Notes under the pieces: generated by a model | The model's database searches: none | The model's input: only the letters and a program-made list of their open reading frames with translations | Told to the model about the DNA's origin: nothing | Translations under genes and position numbers: made by a program | Shown here: positions 1 through 10,273 of the stretch, piece after piece | How positions within the stretch are numbered: position 1 is the first letter of the stretch | Layout of the letters: each line of letters starts with the position of its first letter | Origin: Marinobacter sp. es.042 | Lineage (GTDB): Bacteria > Pseudomonadota > Gammaproteobacteria > Pseudomonadales > Oleiphilaceae | DNA: 64,000 bases | Assembly: GCF_900188315.1 (NCBI RefSeq) | Contig: NZ_LT897781.1 | Location: 2,170,001 to 2,234,000 of the forward strand | Reading direction: 5' to 3'

Positions 1-31
1 TTGGAAGAACCTTCCTGCGTCGTCTGCTCAT
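1..31 (-). CDS. rlmD: Start of 23S rRNA (uracil-5-)-methyltransferase RlmD (partial)
   Basis: Only the first ten codons lie in the window, beginning at an ATG on the minus strand and reading MSRRRRKVLP. A GAGA stretch sits about eight bases upstream and could serve as ribosome binding site. The gene starts 26 bases after the cysM stop. The identity is inferred: in P. aeruginosa the gene after cysM is rlmD (rumA), followed by relA, and a basic N-terminus fits that family. The sequence itself is too short to prove it. Confidence 0.5.
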   Translation of the reverse strand, partial: MSRRRRKVLP

Positions 32-57
32 AATTGGGTCTCTTGATAAAGTCGTAT

Positions 58-951
58 TCAGGCGCCGGGGAACACACCGGTGGAAAGATAGCGGTCGCCG
101 CGGTCACAGATGATGGCCACGATGATGGCGTTTTCAACCTGCCGGGAGAGCTTGAGCGCGGCTGCAATCGAACCGCCGGAGGATACGCCACAGAAAATGC
201 CCTCTTCGGAAGCCAGGGCCCTCATCGTGGTCTCTGCTTCTTCCTGACCTACGTCCAGCACCTGGTCGACGCGGGCCGCGTCGTAGATTTTCGGCAGGTA
301 AGCTTCGGGCCAGCGCCGGATCCCGGGGATCGAGGCGCCCTCTTTTGGCTGCAAACCGATGATACGGATATCCGGGTTGCGCTCCTTGAGGTAGCGCGAC
401 ACCCCCATAATGGTGCCGGTGGTGCCCATGGAGCTGACAAAATGGGTAACCCGCCCGCCGGTCTGCTCCCAGATTTCCGGGCCGGTAGTACGGTAGTGCG
501 CCAGGGGGTTGTCCTGGTTGCTGAACTGGTCCAGCACGGTACCCTTGCCTTCCGCCTGCATCTTGAGGGCCAGGTCACGGGCCGTTTCCATGCCTTCTTC
601 CCTGGTGACCGTGACAATCTCCGCACCATAGGCGCGCATGGATGCCCGGCGCTCCTCACTCATGTTCGCGGGCATGATGAGCACCATGCGGTACCCCTTG
701 ATCGCCGCCGCCATGGCCAGAGCGATGCCGGTATTGCCGCTGGTCGCCTCAATCAGCGTATCCCCTGGCTTGATGTCGCCCCGGCGCTCCGCTTCCTGAA
801 TCATGCTGATGGCCGGGCGATCCTTAACCGAGCCGGCAGGGTTGTTGCCCTCCAGCTTGGCCAGAATCACGTTACTCGTCTCACCGGGGAGACGCTGCAG
901 GCGAACCAGAGGGGTGTGCCCGACATAATCTTCAATGGTGGGAAAATGCAT
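58..951 (-). CDS. cysM: Cysteine synthase B (O-acetylserine sulfhydrylase B)
   Basis: This is a cytoplasmic PLP enzyme that makes cysteine from O-acetylserine and sulfide; the CysM type can also use thiosulfate. The protein has 297 residues, close to the 303 of E. coli CysM. The PLP lysine is K43 in GNNPAGSVKDR, and the substrate loop SGNTG lies at 71-75. A glycine/threonine phosphate-binding loop (SSMGTTGT) is near residue 175. The LEGNNPAGSVKDR form, with arginine-rich surroundings, favours CysM over CysK. It is divergent from gacS across 225 bases and precedes rlmD, the same order as in Pseudomonas. Confidence 0.93.
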   Translation of the reverse strand: MHFPTIEDYVGHTPLVRLQRLPGETSNVILAKLEGNNPAGSVKDRPAISMIQEAERRGDIKPGDTLIEATSGNTGIALAMAAAIKGYRMVLIMPANMSEERRASMRAYGAEIVTVTREEGMETARDLALKMQAEGKGTVLDQFSNQDNPLAHYRTTGPEIWEQTGGRVTHFVSSMGTTGTIMGVSRYLKERNPDIRIIGLQPKEGASIPGIRRWPEAYLPKIYDAARVDQVLDVGQEEAETTMRALASEEGIFCGVSSGGSIAAALKLSRQVENAIIVAIICDRGDRYLSTGVFPGA

Positions 952-1176
952 ATGATAACCCTGTGGTACACTTTTGGCTTCGCATGATACGCGTTATCGC
1001 CCCGGTCTCCCAATACAGCTTCTCGCTATATCCATGACCGGCAGCTATATCCGCCAAGGGATTTTCCGGTACTGTCGGGACTGATACCACAGTTATCCCT
1101 TTCCGGATCAGCTATTCTTAACACGGACGTTTTCCGCTCTGCGACGCGGACAAAAGCAATAATTCAGGATCACGGT

Positions 1177-4050
1177 ATGCGACGTTGGGGCATTCGCAAG
1201 AAAGTGTTGGTGGTAACGCTGGTTCCCACCCTGCTGACCACCCTGATGCTGGGGCTGTTCTTCACCTACAGCTGGGTTAACAATATAGAAAGCCTGCTGA
1301 AGGATCGGGGCGAATCACTCTCCCGTCAGCTCGCCGCCGGTTCCGAGTATGGCCTGTTTACCGCCAATCGCAGCCTGCTCAGCAGCCTCTCCAATGCCCT
1401 TCTGGAAGAGCAGGACGTCCGCTCCATCACGTTCTTTGGCAGCGACGGCTCCCGACTCCTCCATACGGGGCCGGGAAGCTCGGAAACCGTGCAGTCCGGG
1501 GAACTCACTGCCGGGCACGCAACCCGGATATCCCGGGAAAACAGCACCCGCTTCATTACCCCCGTTTTTCTCCAGGATCTGATGATCGAGAGCATGCTGG
1601 ACCCGGATGCTCGTCAGTCGATGTCGAATCTGCGGGAGCCTCTGGGCTGGGTGGTCGTGGAAATGTCACATATCCGCACCGAAAAAGAGACCTACAAAGC
1701 CCTGCTGATCTCCCTGCTGCTGGTTCTCGGCGGCGTGATTCTGAGCATGGCCATTGCGCTGCGGCTGAGCCGGGCGTTCACCAATCCGGTGTTCGAACTC
1801 AACGAAGCCGTAGCCAGGCTCAAGGAAGGCAAGCTGGATACCCGCGTCTATACCGGCGCAGGCCCCGAGTTCGAGCAGCTGGAATCCGGCCTTAATGCCA
1901 TGGCCGAGGAGCTGAGCAAGGCCCAGGCTGAAATGCAGCAGAACATTGATCAGGCCACCGAAGATCTTCGGGAAACGCTGGAGACCATCGAAATCCAGAA
2001 CATCGAGCTCGATTTCGCTCGAAAAGAAGCACTCGAGGCCAGTCGGATCAAATCCGAGTTCCTGGCCAACATGTCCCACGAAATCCGCACACCGCTGAAC
2101 GGCATCATAGGTTTCACCGAATTGCTCCTGAAGAGTCCCCTGCCACGCCAACAACGGGATCACCTGAGCACCATCAGGAAATCGTCGGAGATCCTGCTCA
2201 CTATCATCAACGACATCCTCGATTTCTCGAAGATTGAAGCCGGCAAGCTGATCCTCGACAGGGTACCGTTCCAGTTACGGGATATCGTTGAGGAAGTCAT
2301 GGTCATGCTGGCGCCAGCAGCACACGCCAAGAATCTCGATCTGGTGCCACTGGTCTATAACGATGTGCCGGACAACATCATGGGCGATCCCCTGCGGGTC
2401 AAACAGGTGATCACCAACCTGGTCAACAACGCCATCAAGTTCACCCAGACCGGCGAGGTGGTCCTGCGGGCGAGCCTGGAAGAGGAAGAAGCTGACACCA
2501 ACCGCGTTACCCTGCGCCTGAGCATTACCGATTCCGGCGTGGGCCTGTCCCGGGCCCAACAGCAATCCCTGTTCAACGCCTTCAGCCAGGCCGACGCTTC
2601 GACTGCCCGACAATACGGTGGTACCGGCCTTGGGCTGGCCATCTCGAAGCGTCTGGTTGAAGAAATGGGGGGCAAGATCGGGCTCGAAAGCGAGCTGGGC
2701 AAAGGGTCCACCTTCTGGTTCACCCTCACCTCGGAGCTTGCCACCAGTGGTGAAGCCATTGCACCAAGGGATGCCCTGCGAGGGGAAAGGGTCATTTACC
2801 TGGAGCAACAGAAAACCACCGGGCTGGCCGTGGAACACCTGTTAAAGGACTGGGGCATGGTGGTCGACCGGGTAGCGTCACCGGGTGCCCTGCAGGAACA
2901 CATTGAAGAGGCCCAGAAAAGCCAGGCAGGCTATGCCGTGGCGATTCTGGGCATCACCCGACACCTCCTCAATTCCAGCCAGTACTGCGGGCTTGTCCGC
3001 ACCCTGGAGGTTGAACGGGATTGCCGGACACTGCTACTGACCCCCACCCTTGAGACCCACGACACACCGCTATCGGGACTTGCCAGCGGCCACCTCACCA
3101 AACCGGTGTGCCGAGATTCCCTGTACGATGAGCTTCTGCTGCTGGTGCACGGCATCAATTCCAGCGGGCGGGTCCCCGAATACGAGATTTCGGCCAACCG
3201 CGCAACAACCGCCAATGTTCCGAGAGTGCTGGCCGTGGACGATAACGATGCCAACCTCAAGCTCGTGATGACCCTGCTTGAAGACTGCCAACTGGATGCC
3301 GAAAGCGCTTCCAGCGGCTTTGAAGCCCTGAGCAAGGCCAGACAGAAACCCTTCGACCTGGTCTTCATGGACCTTCAGATGCCCGGCATGGACGGGGTGG
3401 AAACCACTGCAAGGCTAAGGGAGATGGATACCGGCAATCACCGGACCCCGATCATTGCGTTGACTGCCCATGCTCTGGCAGACGAGCAGGAACGACTGGC
3501 AAAGCAGGGCTTCGATGGTTACATGCCCAAACCCATCAGCAGTGGCCAGCTCATCGACATCATTCATGAGTACACCGGCTACGTGTGCCCGACGAGCGGC
3601 AGCGACGGCCGGCTCTCCGTTCCGGAAGTTCGCGACACCCGTCGGGCCCTCCGGCCTTCAACACGTAAAATGCAGCAGGATTGCGTCAGCGTGGACGAAA
3701 GCATTCAACTGGCCGCCGGCAAGGCGGACCTGGCCGAAGAACTGTTCAGCATGCTGCTGGAGCAGGTCCATGTGGACCGCGGGCGGATCTCGGAATTCTG
3801 GGCCAGCCACAGCATGGATGAGCTACTGGAATGTGTTCACAAGCTCCATGGCGCTACCCGCTACTGCGGCGTGCCGGAACTGAGAGCCGCAGCCAACCAT
3901 CTGGAAACGGCCATCAAATGCTCTGCTCCGGATCTGGAGCACCAGAAAGACCAGCTGCTCTCGGCCATGGAGCGCCTGCAGATCTGGAGCGACCAGACCG
4001 ATTGGCAGCAGCTGTTCCGGGAACGCCATGAGGCCGCCGAAACGACCTGA
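1177..4050 (+). CDS. gacS: Hybrid sensor histidine kinase GacS/BarA
   Basis: This is an inner-membrane hybrid kinase of 957 residues (E. coli BarA 918). It has a membrane helix at about 9-33, a periplasmic sensor loop, a second helix at about 175-195 and a HAMP linker at about 196-247. The kinase core carries the phosphorylated H301 in the H-box MSHEIRTPLNG. An ATPase domain follows, with N-box (NLVNNAIKF) and G-boxes (DSGVGLS, GGTGLGLAIS). A receiver domain has D732 in FMDLQMPG, and a C-terminal HPt domain has H888 in HKLHGATRYCG. By family it signals to GacA/UvrY and the Csr/Rsm small RNAs, controlling biofilm and secondary metabolism. The start follows AGGATCACGGT. No gacA is in the window, as is normal. 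Confidence 0.92.
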   Translation: MRRWGIRKKVLVVTLVPTLLTTLMLGLFFTYSWVNNIESLLKDRGESLSRQLAAGSEYGLFTANRSLLSSLSNALLEEQDVRSITFFGSDGSRLLHTGPGSSETVQSGELTAGHATRISRENSTRFITPVFLQDLMIESMLDPDARQSMSNLREPLGWVVVEMSHIRTEKETYKALLISLLLVLGGVILSMAIALRLSRAFTNPVFELNEAVARLKEGKLDTRVYTGAGPEFEQLESGLNAMAEELSKAQAEMQQNIDQATEDLRETLETIEIQNIELDFARKEALEASRIKSEFLANMSHEIRTPLNGIIGFTELLLKSPLPRQQRDHLSTIRKSSEILLTIINDILDFSKIEAGKLILDRVPFQLRDIVEEVMVMLAPAAHAKNLDLVPLVYNDVPDNIMGDPLRVKQVITNLVNNAIKFTQTGEVVLRASLEEEEADTNRVTLRLSITDSGVGLSRAQQQSLFNAFSQADASTARQYGGTGLGLAISKRLVEEMGGKIGLESELGKGSTFWFTLTSELATSGEAIAPRDALRGERVIYLEQQKTTGLAVEHLLKDWGMVVDRVASPGALQEHIEEAQKSQAGYAVAILGITRHLLNSSQYCGLVRTLEVERDCRTLLLTPTLETHDTPLSGLASGHLTKPVCRDSLYDELLLLVHGINSSGRVPEYEISANRATTANVPRVLAVDDNDANLKLVMTLLEDCQLDAESASSGFEALSKARQKPFDLVFMDLQMPGMDGVETTARLREMDTGNHRTPIIALTAHALADEQERLAKQGFDGYMPKPISSGQLIDIIHEYTGYVCPTSGSDGRLSVPEVRDTRRALRPSTRKMQQDCVSVDESIQLAAGKADLAEELFSMLLEQVHVDRGRISEFWASHSMDELLECVHKLHGATRYCGVPELRAAANHLETAIKCSAPDLEHQKDQLLSAMERLQIWSDQTDWQQLFRERHEAAETT

Positions 4051-4062
4051 GGCTGCCCCGTC

Positions 4063-4803
4063 TCAGACCCGGCTTCGGGCCTGATCGATGATGGCTTTCA
4101 TATCCCGGACCGCCTCTTTAAGACCAGTAAAGACCGCGCGGGCTATGATGGCGTGGCCGATATTCAGTTCGTTGATGCCATGGATTGCCGCCACTCGCTC
4201 GGTGTTGTGGTAATGCAGGCCATGGCCCGCATTCACAATCAAACCCTTTTTGCGGGCGTAGGCAACGGCGTCGGCAATGGTTTTGAAGGCGGCGTTCTCG
4301 GCTTCAGGTGTTTCGGCCTCGGCATACTCTCCGGTGTGCAGCTCCACGACCGGCGCGCCGCAGCGGACCGCGGCATCAATCTGGACAGGATCCGGATCAA
4401 TAAACAGTGACACCTCGGCTCCAATCCGGGCCAGGCGCTCACAGGCCTTGGCAACCCGGGATTCCTGACCCTCGACATCCAGACCGCCCTCGGTGGTCAA
4501 TTCCTCACGCTTCTCTGGCACCAGGCAAACACATTCCGGCCGCACCTGTTCGGCAAACGCCAGCATCGCATCGGTTACCGCCATTTCCAGGTTCATCTTG
4601 GTCTGGAGCACCTCTTTGAGCAGCAGCACGTCCCGATCCTGAATATGACGCCGGTCTTCCCTGGGATGGATCGTGATACCGTCTGCGCCGGCCTCCTCGG
4701 CCATCAGCGCTGCCTGAACCGGATCAGGGTACCGGGTACCCCTCGCCTGACGGAGGGTGGCAACGTGGTCAATATTGACGCCAAGCAGTACTCTAGGATT
4801 CAT
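4063..4803 (-). CDS. pdxJ: Pyridoxine 5'-phosphate synthase PdxJ
   Basis: PdxJ condenses 3-amino-2-oxopropyl phosphate with 1-deoxyxylulose 5-phosphate, the ring-closing step of vitamin B6 synthesis. The 246-residue TIM barrel opens with the family signature [16 protein letters not shown] and has the conserved [12 protein letters not shown] and [10 protein letters not shown] segments. The ATG follows GGGGAGAATCCC. It overlaps the end of recO by 11 bases and is last in the lepA-lepB-rnc-era-recO-pdxJ run. It converges on gacS with only 12 bases between stops. An acpS gene, which follows pdxJ in enterobacteria, is absent here. Confidence 0.95.
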   Translation of the reverse strand: MNPRVLLGVNIDHVATLRQARGTRYPDPVQAALMAEEAGADGITIHPREDRRHIQDRDVLLLKEVLQTKMNLEMAVTDAMLAFAEQVRPECVCLVPEKREELTTEGGLDVEGQESRVAKACERLARIGAEVSLFIDPDPVQIDAAVRCGAPVVELHTGEYAEAETPEAENAAFKTIADAVAYARKKGLIVNAGHGLHYHNTERVAAIHGINELNIGHAIIARAVFTGLKEAVRDMKAIIDQARSRV

Positions 4804-5521
4804 GGGATTCTCCCCGAAGGTGAGTGAAAAGGCTGCGACTGTTCAGGGGACGCCCCTGGAGAAGGTAATCGATCAGGACTCGCATGACCCGTTTGGCCAG
4901 TCGCCGGCAGCGCTCCGATTGCAAATCTTCCCCGGCGAGATCAAGCAAAACATCGCCCGGAAGCTTTCGCAGGCGCACACCGGGCGACAGCCCGGACACT
5001 ATGCCCTGCTCCGGATCATAACAATACTCCCCGCCGGACTCGACGGATTGCCCGGTATCGGTGGCACGATCCCAGGCAAAGTCATAGCCGAGGGCGGAGG
5101 CAAAGGCGAGTTCGAAACGCCGAAGCACCGGCTCCACATCCCTGGTGTCAGACAGTTGCCCGATGGCATCGATGTAGGCTGCAAAGAGCGTGGGATGGGG
5201 ATCTGCAGCGGGCAGAATCCGCTGCAACAGTTCATTCAGGTAAAGGCCACTGTAGAGCGACACCGTCCGGGTGATTGTGGGGCCGGTTCGCACATCGACC
5301 TGGGTCAGGGTTTTCAGGTCGCCCCGGCCAGCCCAATCCACGATCAGGGGCTGAAAAGGTTGCAGCTGGGCTTTCAGGGGACTTTTGGCGCTGTTGGCTC
5401 CCCGGGCGATGACGGTCATCCGGCCATGGTTCAGGGAAAACAGATCCACCATGAGGCTGGTTTCCCGCCAGGGACGTCGGTGAAGGACATAGGCGGGCTC
5501 CTGCAGCTCAGGCCCCTTCAT
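4793..5521 (-). CDS. recO: DNA repair protein RecO
   Basis: RecO is a 242-residue mediator that helps RecR load RecA onto SSB-coated DNA in the RecF pathway. The N-terminal OB-fold begins with [21 protein letters not shown] and continues with [17 protein letters not shown], both typical of RecO. The C-terminal half is helical. It starts 7 bases after the era stop and overlaps pdxJ, so translation is probably coupled. No zinc-finger cysteine cluster is visible, as expected for proteobacterial RecO. Confidence 0.92.
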   Translation of the reverse strand: MKGPELQEPAYVLHRRPWRETSLMVDLFSLNHGRMTVIARGANSAKSPLKAQLQPFQPLIVDWAGRGDLKTLTQVDVRTGPTITRTVSLYSGLYLNELLQRILPAADPHPTLFAAYIDAIGQLSDTRDVEPVLRRFELAFASALGYDFAWDRATDTGQSVESGGEYCYDPEQGIVSGLSPGVRLRKLPGDVLLDLAGEDLQSERCRRLAKRVMRVLIDYLLQGRPLNSRSLFTHLRGESHES

Positions 5522-5528
5522 AGCTGCC

Positions 5529-6446
5529 TCAGAGGTCGTTCATGCCCAGGCTCTTCAGGGCCCGGTCGCTGTCTGCCCAGCCACGCTTCACCTTTACCCA
5601 GAGCCTCAGCATAATCTTGCTGTCGAACATACGCTCCATATCCGTACGAGCTTCCTGACCAATGCGGCGCATCCGCTCGCCCTTCTCGCCGATGATGATC
5701 TTTTTTTGACCTTCGCGCTCGACCAGGATCAGGGCGGAAATATGCAGGGTCTTGCCCTCGCGCTTGAACTCCTCGATCTCCACTGCTACAGAGTAAGGCA
5801 GCTCAGCCCCCAACTGGCGGGTGATCTTTTCCCGCACGATCTCCGAGGCGAGGAAACGTTCACTGCGGTCGGTGATCTGATCGTCCGGGTAGAAGTGGAT
5901 ACTCTCCGGCAGGTAACGCCCCACCGCCTCTTCCAGAGGCTCAAGATTGGTCTCTTTCAGGGCTGAAAGGGGAATGATCTCGGCAAACTCGCGCTTTTTC
6001 GAGAGCATATCCAGATGCGGTAGCAGGCTTTCCCGTTTTTCGATCTTGTCGACCTTGTTCACCGCCAGGATCACAGGGCATTTCAGGCGACTGAGTTTTT
6101 CCAGCACCATCTCATCCGCGGTCGTCCAGGCCAGCTGATCCACCACGAACACCACCACATCGACATCGATGAGCGCCGACGTGGCCGCCTTGTTCATGTA
6201 GCGGTTAATGGCACGGGGCTCCTCCTCGTGCATGCCCGGTGTGTCCACATAGATCGCCTGTACCGGTCCCACGGTCTTGATGCCCAGCACCTGATGACGG
6301 GTGGTCTGCGGCTTGCGGGAAGTGATACTCAGTTTCTGCCCGAGGATATGGTTCAGCAGCGTGGACTTGCCCACGTTCGGACGGCCAACGATGGCCACAA
6401 AACCGCAGCGACTGTCCGGATTTTCCGGACGGGTGATATCGTTCAT
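5529..6446 (-). CDS. era: GTPase Era, 16S rRNA-binding
   Basis: Era is an essential GTPase that checkpoints maturation of the 3' end of 16S rRNA and 30S assembly. The 305-residue protein has G1 GRPNVGKS at 21-28, G3 DTPGMH and G4 NKVDK. A C-terminal KH domain includes the [13 protein letters not shown] loop. The start codon overlaps the rnc stop by one base (TAATG), so the two are translationally coupled. Coupling with RNase III places two rRNA-processing factors together, as in most gammaproteobacteria. Confidence 0.96.
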   Translation of the reverse strand: MNDITRPENPDSRCGFVAIVGRPNVGKSTLLNHILGQKLSITSRKPQTTRHQVLGIKTVGPVQAIYVDTPGMHEEEPRAINRYMNKAATSALIDVDVVVFVVDQLAWTTADEMVLEKLSRLKCPVILAVNKVDKIEKRESLLPHLDMLSKKREFAEIIPLSALKETNLEPLEEAVGRYLPESIHFYPDDQITDRSERFLASEIVREKITRQLGAELPYSVAVEIEEFKREGKTLHISALILVEREGQKKIIIGEKGERMRRIGQEARTDMERMFDSKIMLRLWVKVKRGWADSDRALKSLGMNDL

Positions 6447-7135
6447 TACTGGGTCTCCACGCCCAATTCTTTCAGGGCGTTACGGGCTGCCTGCTGCTCG
6501 GCCACCCGGCGGCTGCTGCCAGTCCCGGTGGTCTTTCGATCCAGCGAAGGCAGCGCACAGGATACATGGAATGTCTGGTTATGGGCCTCACCGTCTACGG
6601 AAATGACGTCATAGCGTGGCAGCGGAAACTGACGCGACTGGAGATATTCCTGCAAACGGGTCTTGGGGTCTTTCTGGGTATCCTGCAGGTCGAGCTTTTC
6701 CAGACGGTGCTCGAACCAGCGCAATACCTGTTCCCGGCAGGTATGGAAATCACTGTCCAGGTAGATCGCACCAATGATGGACTCCACAGCGTCGGCCAGG
6801 ATGGATTCCCGGCGGAAGCCCCCGCTTTTAAGCTCTCCCGAGCCCAGCCGAAGGTATGTGCCGAGCTGGAACTCCCGACCAATTTCGGCGAGTGTAACGC
6901 CTTTTACCATCCGGGCTCGCAGGCGACTCAACTGGCCTTCCCGGGCTTTTTCGAAGTGCAGAAACAGATACTCGGCAATCACCATGTTCACAATGGAATC
7001 GCCGAGGAATTCGAGGCGCTCGTTATTCTGATTTCCATAACTCCGGTGGGTAAGTGCCAGCAGAAGCCGCTCCGGCGATTTGAACTGATAGCCGATGCGC
7101 CGCTGTAACTGATCCAGATCCGGTTGTGAACTCAC
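6446..7135 (-). CDS. rnc: Ribonuclease III
   Basis: This double-strand-specific endoribonuclease processes rRNA precursors and structured mRNAs. The 229-residue protein has the RNase III signature [20 protein letters not shown] with catalytic acidic residues near 41-45. The second catalytic glutamate region is [14 protein letters not shown], and a double-strand RNA-binding domain occupies about residues 155-225. Its ATG overlaps the stop of the upstream DUF4845 gene by four bases and its stop overlaps the era start. Confidence 0.96.
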   Translation of the reverse strand: MSSQPDLDQLQRRIGYQFKSPERLLLALTHRSYGNQNNERLEFLGDSIVNMVIAEYLFLHFEKAREGQLSRLRARMVKGVTLAEIGREFQLGTYLRLGSGELKSGGFRRESILADAVESIIGAIYLDSDFHTCREQVLRWFEHRLEKLDLQDTQKDPKTRLQEYLQSRQFPLPRYDVISVDGEAHNQTFHVSCALPSLDRKTTGTGSSRRVAEQQAARNALKELGVETQ

Positions 7136-7521
7136 TTGCCCTTCATCTCATATTTGTGTTTGAAGTGAACCACCGTATCCACATTGCTGAACAGGTTGTT
7201 GCGCACTTCGTAATCAACATTGATAACGACCAGATCGCCGTCCTTATCGACCGAAATATTCTTGGCGTCAAACCCGCGGACATTGTTCACGCTGAGCCGT
7301 TTGTTGATCAACGTACGGACCTGGGCAGGCCCCATCTGGGAGAGACCTTCGGTACCATCAAGGCTTTCCAGCGCTTCCTGAATGGTGATGTCATCCAGAT
7401 AGGCAGGACCAAGCTTGATCACCAGTGTCAGCAGGCCACCAAAAAACAGCACCATCACCATCATGGTCAATGCCGAGGCACCGCGCTGACGGCCCATGCC
7501 AGAAAGATTGTTTTTCTTCAT
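7132..7521 (-). CDS. DUF4845 small membrane protein
   Basis: This 129-residue protein has one N-terminal membrane helix at about 16-36 ([20 protein letters not shown]) and a soluble domain expected in the periplasm. It belongs to the DUF4845 family, which sits between lepB and rnc in Pseudomonas and relatives (PA0769 position). The N-terminus, with basic residues, a helix and GASALTMM, resembles a type IV pilin-like leader, but I see no clear prepilin peptidase site. The function is unknown. Four-base overlap with rnc implies co-translation. Confidence 0.85.
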   Translation of the reverse strand: MKKNNLSGMGRQRGASALTMMVMVLFFGGLLTLVIKLGPAYLDDITIQEALESLDGTEGLSQMGPAQVRTLINKRLSVNNVRGFDAKNISVDKDGDLVVINVDYEVRNNLFSNVDTVVHFKHKYEMKGK

Positions 7522-7547
7522 TATGACTGCGCTCCAGATAGTCCGAG

Positions 7548-8354
7548 TTACTCGATTCCGCCTACACGATCAAAGGATGGCAGACTGGTAAGGGATTTCC
7601 AGTGCATCCAGATAGCAAAGGCCTTGCCCACCACCAGCTCGTCCGGGACCGTGCCCCAATAGCGGCTGTCATTACTGTTGTCGCGATTGTCACCCATGAC
7701 GAAATAATGACCCTCGGGCACCAGCCATTCGCCCTCACCACCGCCGCCAGAACGACCCATGGTCAGGAAAATGTCGTGCTCTACTTCACCGAGATCCTCG
7801 CGGCGCAGCTCCATCGGCGGTAGCCGCGCGATAAACCGGGTTTCCACCCGATCACCATTGATGAACAGCTGCTTGTCACGGTAGCGGATGTGGTCGCCGG
7901 GCAAACCAATCACCCGTTTGATGTAGTTGGTCTGGCCGTCCTCCGGGTAGCGGAAGACCATCACATCGCCACGCTGGGGATCGCCGACCGGAACCACTTT
8001 GGTGCCGGCAACCGGCAGCCTGAACCCGTAGGCATATTTGTTCACCAGAATGAAATCGCCGACTTCCAGGGTGGGCAACATGGATCCCGAAGGAATCTGG
8101 AACGGTTCAACCAGGAAGGACCGAAGCACCAGCACAATGGCCAGCACCGGAAAAAACGATCGACTGAGGTCAACCAGATAGGGCTCTTTTGGCCCCTCCG
8201 ATTCCGCCGTGGAGCCTTCATCCACTGCGTCGCCGGTGCCGCTGGCACGGTAGGCCGCCAGACGGCGCTCACGAAGAAACAGCTTGTCCGCCAGCCAGAT
8301 CAGACCCGTTGCGAAGGTCAGTACCACCAGTACCAGGGGAAAATCGATATCCAT
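7548..8354 (-). CDS. lepB: Signal peptidase I
   Basis: LepB cleaves Sec and Tat signal peptides at the outer face of the inner membrane. The 268-residue protein has two N-terminal membrane helices (about 5-23 and 64-82). The Ser-Lys dyad is S91 in IPSGSMLPTL and K146 in YIKRVIGLPGD, the same numbers as in E. coli LepB. The conserved MGDNRDNSNDSRYWG box is near the end. It starts 12 bases after lepA, the usual pairing. Confidence 0.96.
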   Translation of the reverse strand: MDIDFPLVLVVLTFATGLIWLADKLFLRERRLAAYRASGTGDAVDEGSTAESEGPKEPYLVDLSRSFFPVLAIVLVLRSFLVEPFQIPSGSMLPTLEVGDFILVNKYAYGFRLPVAGTKVVPVGDPQRGDVMVFRYPEDGQTNYIKRVIGLPGDHIRYRDKQLFINGDRVETRFIARLPPMELRREDLGEVEHDIFLTMGRSGGGGEGEWLVPEGHYFVMGDNRDNSNDSRYWGTVPDELVVGKAFAIWMHWKSLTSLPSFDRVGGIE

Positions 8355-8366
8355 CCAGGAGGCCTT

Positions 8367-10169
8367 TTATTTATCCACTTTCAGTACGGCAAGAAACGCT
8401 TCCTGAGGCACCTCGACATTACCCAGCTGCTTCATACGCTTTTTACCTTCTTTCTGCTTCTGCAGCAGTTTCTTCTTCCGGCTGACATCACCACCATAGC
8501 ACTTGGCGGTTACGTTCTTGCGTAGCGCCTTCACGGTGACCCGCGAAACGACCTGATTACCAATGGCGGCCTGAATCGCGATATCAAACATCTGCCGCGG
8601 AATCAGTTCTTTCATCTTTTCGATCAGCTGTCGGCCTTTGTAATTGGCCTGTTCCTTGTGCACGATCAGCGCCAGGGCATCAACGCGCTCGCCATTGATC
8701 AGCACGTCCAGCCGCACCAGATTGGCGGTCTGGAATCGGGTAAAGTGGTAATCCAGAGAAGCGAAGCCGCGGCTCGCCGACTTGATGCGATCAAAGAAAT
8801 CCATCACCACCTCGGCCATCGGGAGCTCATAGGTAAGCTGAACCTGGGTCGTCATGAAATGCATGTTCTTCTGGACGCCGCGCTTTTCCTCGCACAGGGC
8901 TATTACGTTACCGATGTGCTCCTGGGGCACCAGGATATTTGCTTCAACAATCGGCTCACGCATTTCCTCAATGGAACCAATATCCGGAAGCCGGGACGGA
9001 TTGTCTACCGACAGGGTCTCACCCTGTTTGGTAACCACCTCATAGATTACCGTTGGCGCCGTGGTGATCAGGTCGATGTCGTATTCACGTTCCAGCCGCT
9101 CCTGGATAATTTCCATGTGCAGCATGCCAAGGAAACCGCAGCGGAAACCGAAGCCGAGAGCATCAGAGCTCTCTGGCTCGAAAAACAGGGAGGCATCGTT
9201 CAGGGTGAGTTTTTCCAGGGCATCCCGGAAATCGTTGTAGTCGTCGGCGCTTACCGGGAACAAACCGGCATAGACCTGGGGCTTCACTTTCTTGAATCCC
9301 GGCAGCATCGGCGTCTGTTCGGCGAACTTCTGGTGCACAATGGTATCGCCCACAGGAGCCCCATGAATGTCCTTGATACCGGCCACCACGAAGCCGACAT
9401 CGCCGGATTCCAGCATGTCGGTGTCTTTCGGTTTGGGATTGAAAATACCGACCTTGTCGGCATTCCAGGCCCGGCCGGTAGACTTGATGACGATCTTGTC
9501 GCCCTTTTTCAGGGTGCCCTCTGTCACCCTCACGAGCGACACGACACCCAGGTAATTGTCGAACCAGGAATCGATGATCAGAGCCTGCAGGGGCGCGCTT
9601 CGGTCGCCCTTGGGTGGCGGGATCTTCTTGATCAGATCTTCCAGAACATCTTCAACGCCCAGGCCACTCTTGGCGCTACAGCGGACCGCATCAGCCGCTT
9701 CAATGCCAATGATGTCCTCGATTTCTGCCGCCACCCGCTCCGGTTCGGCCTGCGGGAGATCCATCTTGTTCAGAACCGGCACAACTTCGAGACCCTGCTC
9801 AATGGCGGTGTAACAGTTAGCCACGGACTGGGCTTCAACACCCTGCCCGGCGTCCACCACTAGCAGGGCCCCCTCGCAGGCATAGAGCGAGCGCGAAACC
9901 TCGTAGGAAAAGTCCACGTGGCCCGGGGTATCGATAAAGTTCAGTTTGTATTCCTGCCCGTCACGGGCGGTGTAATTCAGAGTGACACTCTGGGCCTTGA
10001 TGGTAATCCCTCGCTCACGCTCGAGATCCATGGAGTCCAGGACCTGCTCAGCCATTTCACGGTCGGTCAGGCCGCCGCAAACCTGGATAAAACGGTCTGC
10101 CAGCGTGGATTTACCATGGTCAATGTGGGCGATGATGGAAAAGTTACGGATTCGGCTCAGTTCAGTCAC
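8367..10169 (-). CDS. lepA: Elongation factor 4 (LepA), ribosomal back-translocase
   Basis: This is a translational GTPase of 600 residues that acts on stalled ribosomes. G1 is AHIDHGKST at 14-22, G3 is DTPGHVDF and G4 is NKMDLP. Elongation-factor domains II, III and V follow. The unique C-terminal domain contains [20 protein letters not shown]. The start is GTG (GTG ACT GAA CTG) with only a weak Shine-Dalgarno. No better in-frame start lies upstream. It is probably first in the lepA-to-pdxJ operon, preceded by a 100-base gap. Confidence 0.96.
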   Translation of the reverse strand: MTELSRIRNFSIIAHIDHGKSTLADRFIQVCGGLTDREMAEQVLDSMDLERERGITIKAQSVTLNYTARDGQEYKLNFIDTPGHVDFSYEVSRSLYACEGALLVVDAGQGVEAQSVANCYTAIEQGLEVVPVLNKMDLPQAEPERVAAEIEDIIGIEAADAVRCSAKSGLGVEDVLEDLIKKIPPPKGDRSAPLQALIIDSWFDNYLGVVSLVRVTEGTLKKGDKIVIKSTGRAWNADKVGIFNPKPKDTDMLESGDVGFVVAGIKDIHGAPVGDTIVHQKFAEQTPMLPGFKKVKPQVYAGLFPVSADDYNDFRDALEKLTLNDASLFFEPESSDALGFGFRCGFLGMLHMEIIQERLEREYDIDLITTAPTVIYEVVTKQGETLSVDNPSRLPDIGSIEEMREPIVEANILVPQEHIGNVIALCEEKRGVQKNMHFMTTQVQLTYELPMAEVVMDFFDRIKSASRGFASLDYHFTRFQTANLVRLDVLINGERVDALALIVHKEQANYKGRQLIEKMKELIPRQMFDIAIQAAIGNQVVSRVTVKALRKNVTAKCYGGDVSRKKKLLQKQKEGKKRMKQLGNVEVPQEAFLAVLKVDK

Positions 10170-10273
10170 AGACGATGAATACTCAGTTAAGACGAAGGAT
10201 TGAGCCCGGAAGGGCCGCTACCGGGATCCGGGAACGGCGTGATTTTACCGGTTACCGGCTGCCATTGCCATGA

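Noticed and set aside
34..987. Long plus-strand reading frame opposite cysM
   Set aside because: It is the antisense of cysM, which has full family motifs; the reverse frame has no recognisable protein features.
8658..9863. 401-codon plus-strand frame within lepA
   Set aside because: Antisense of lepA; no motif or ribosome site of its own.
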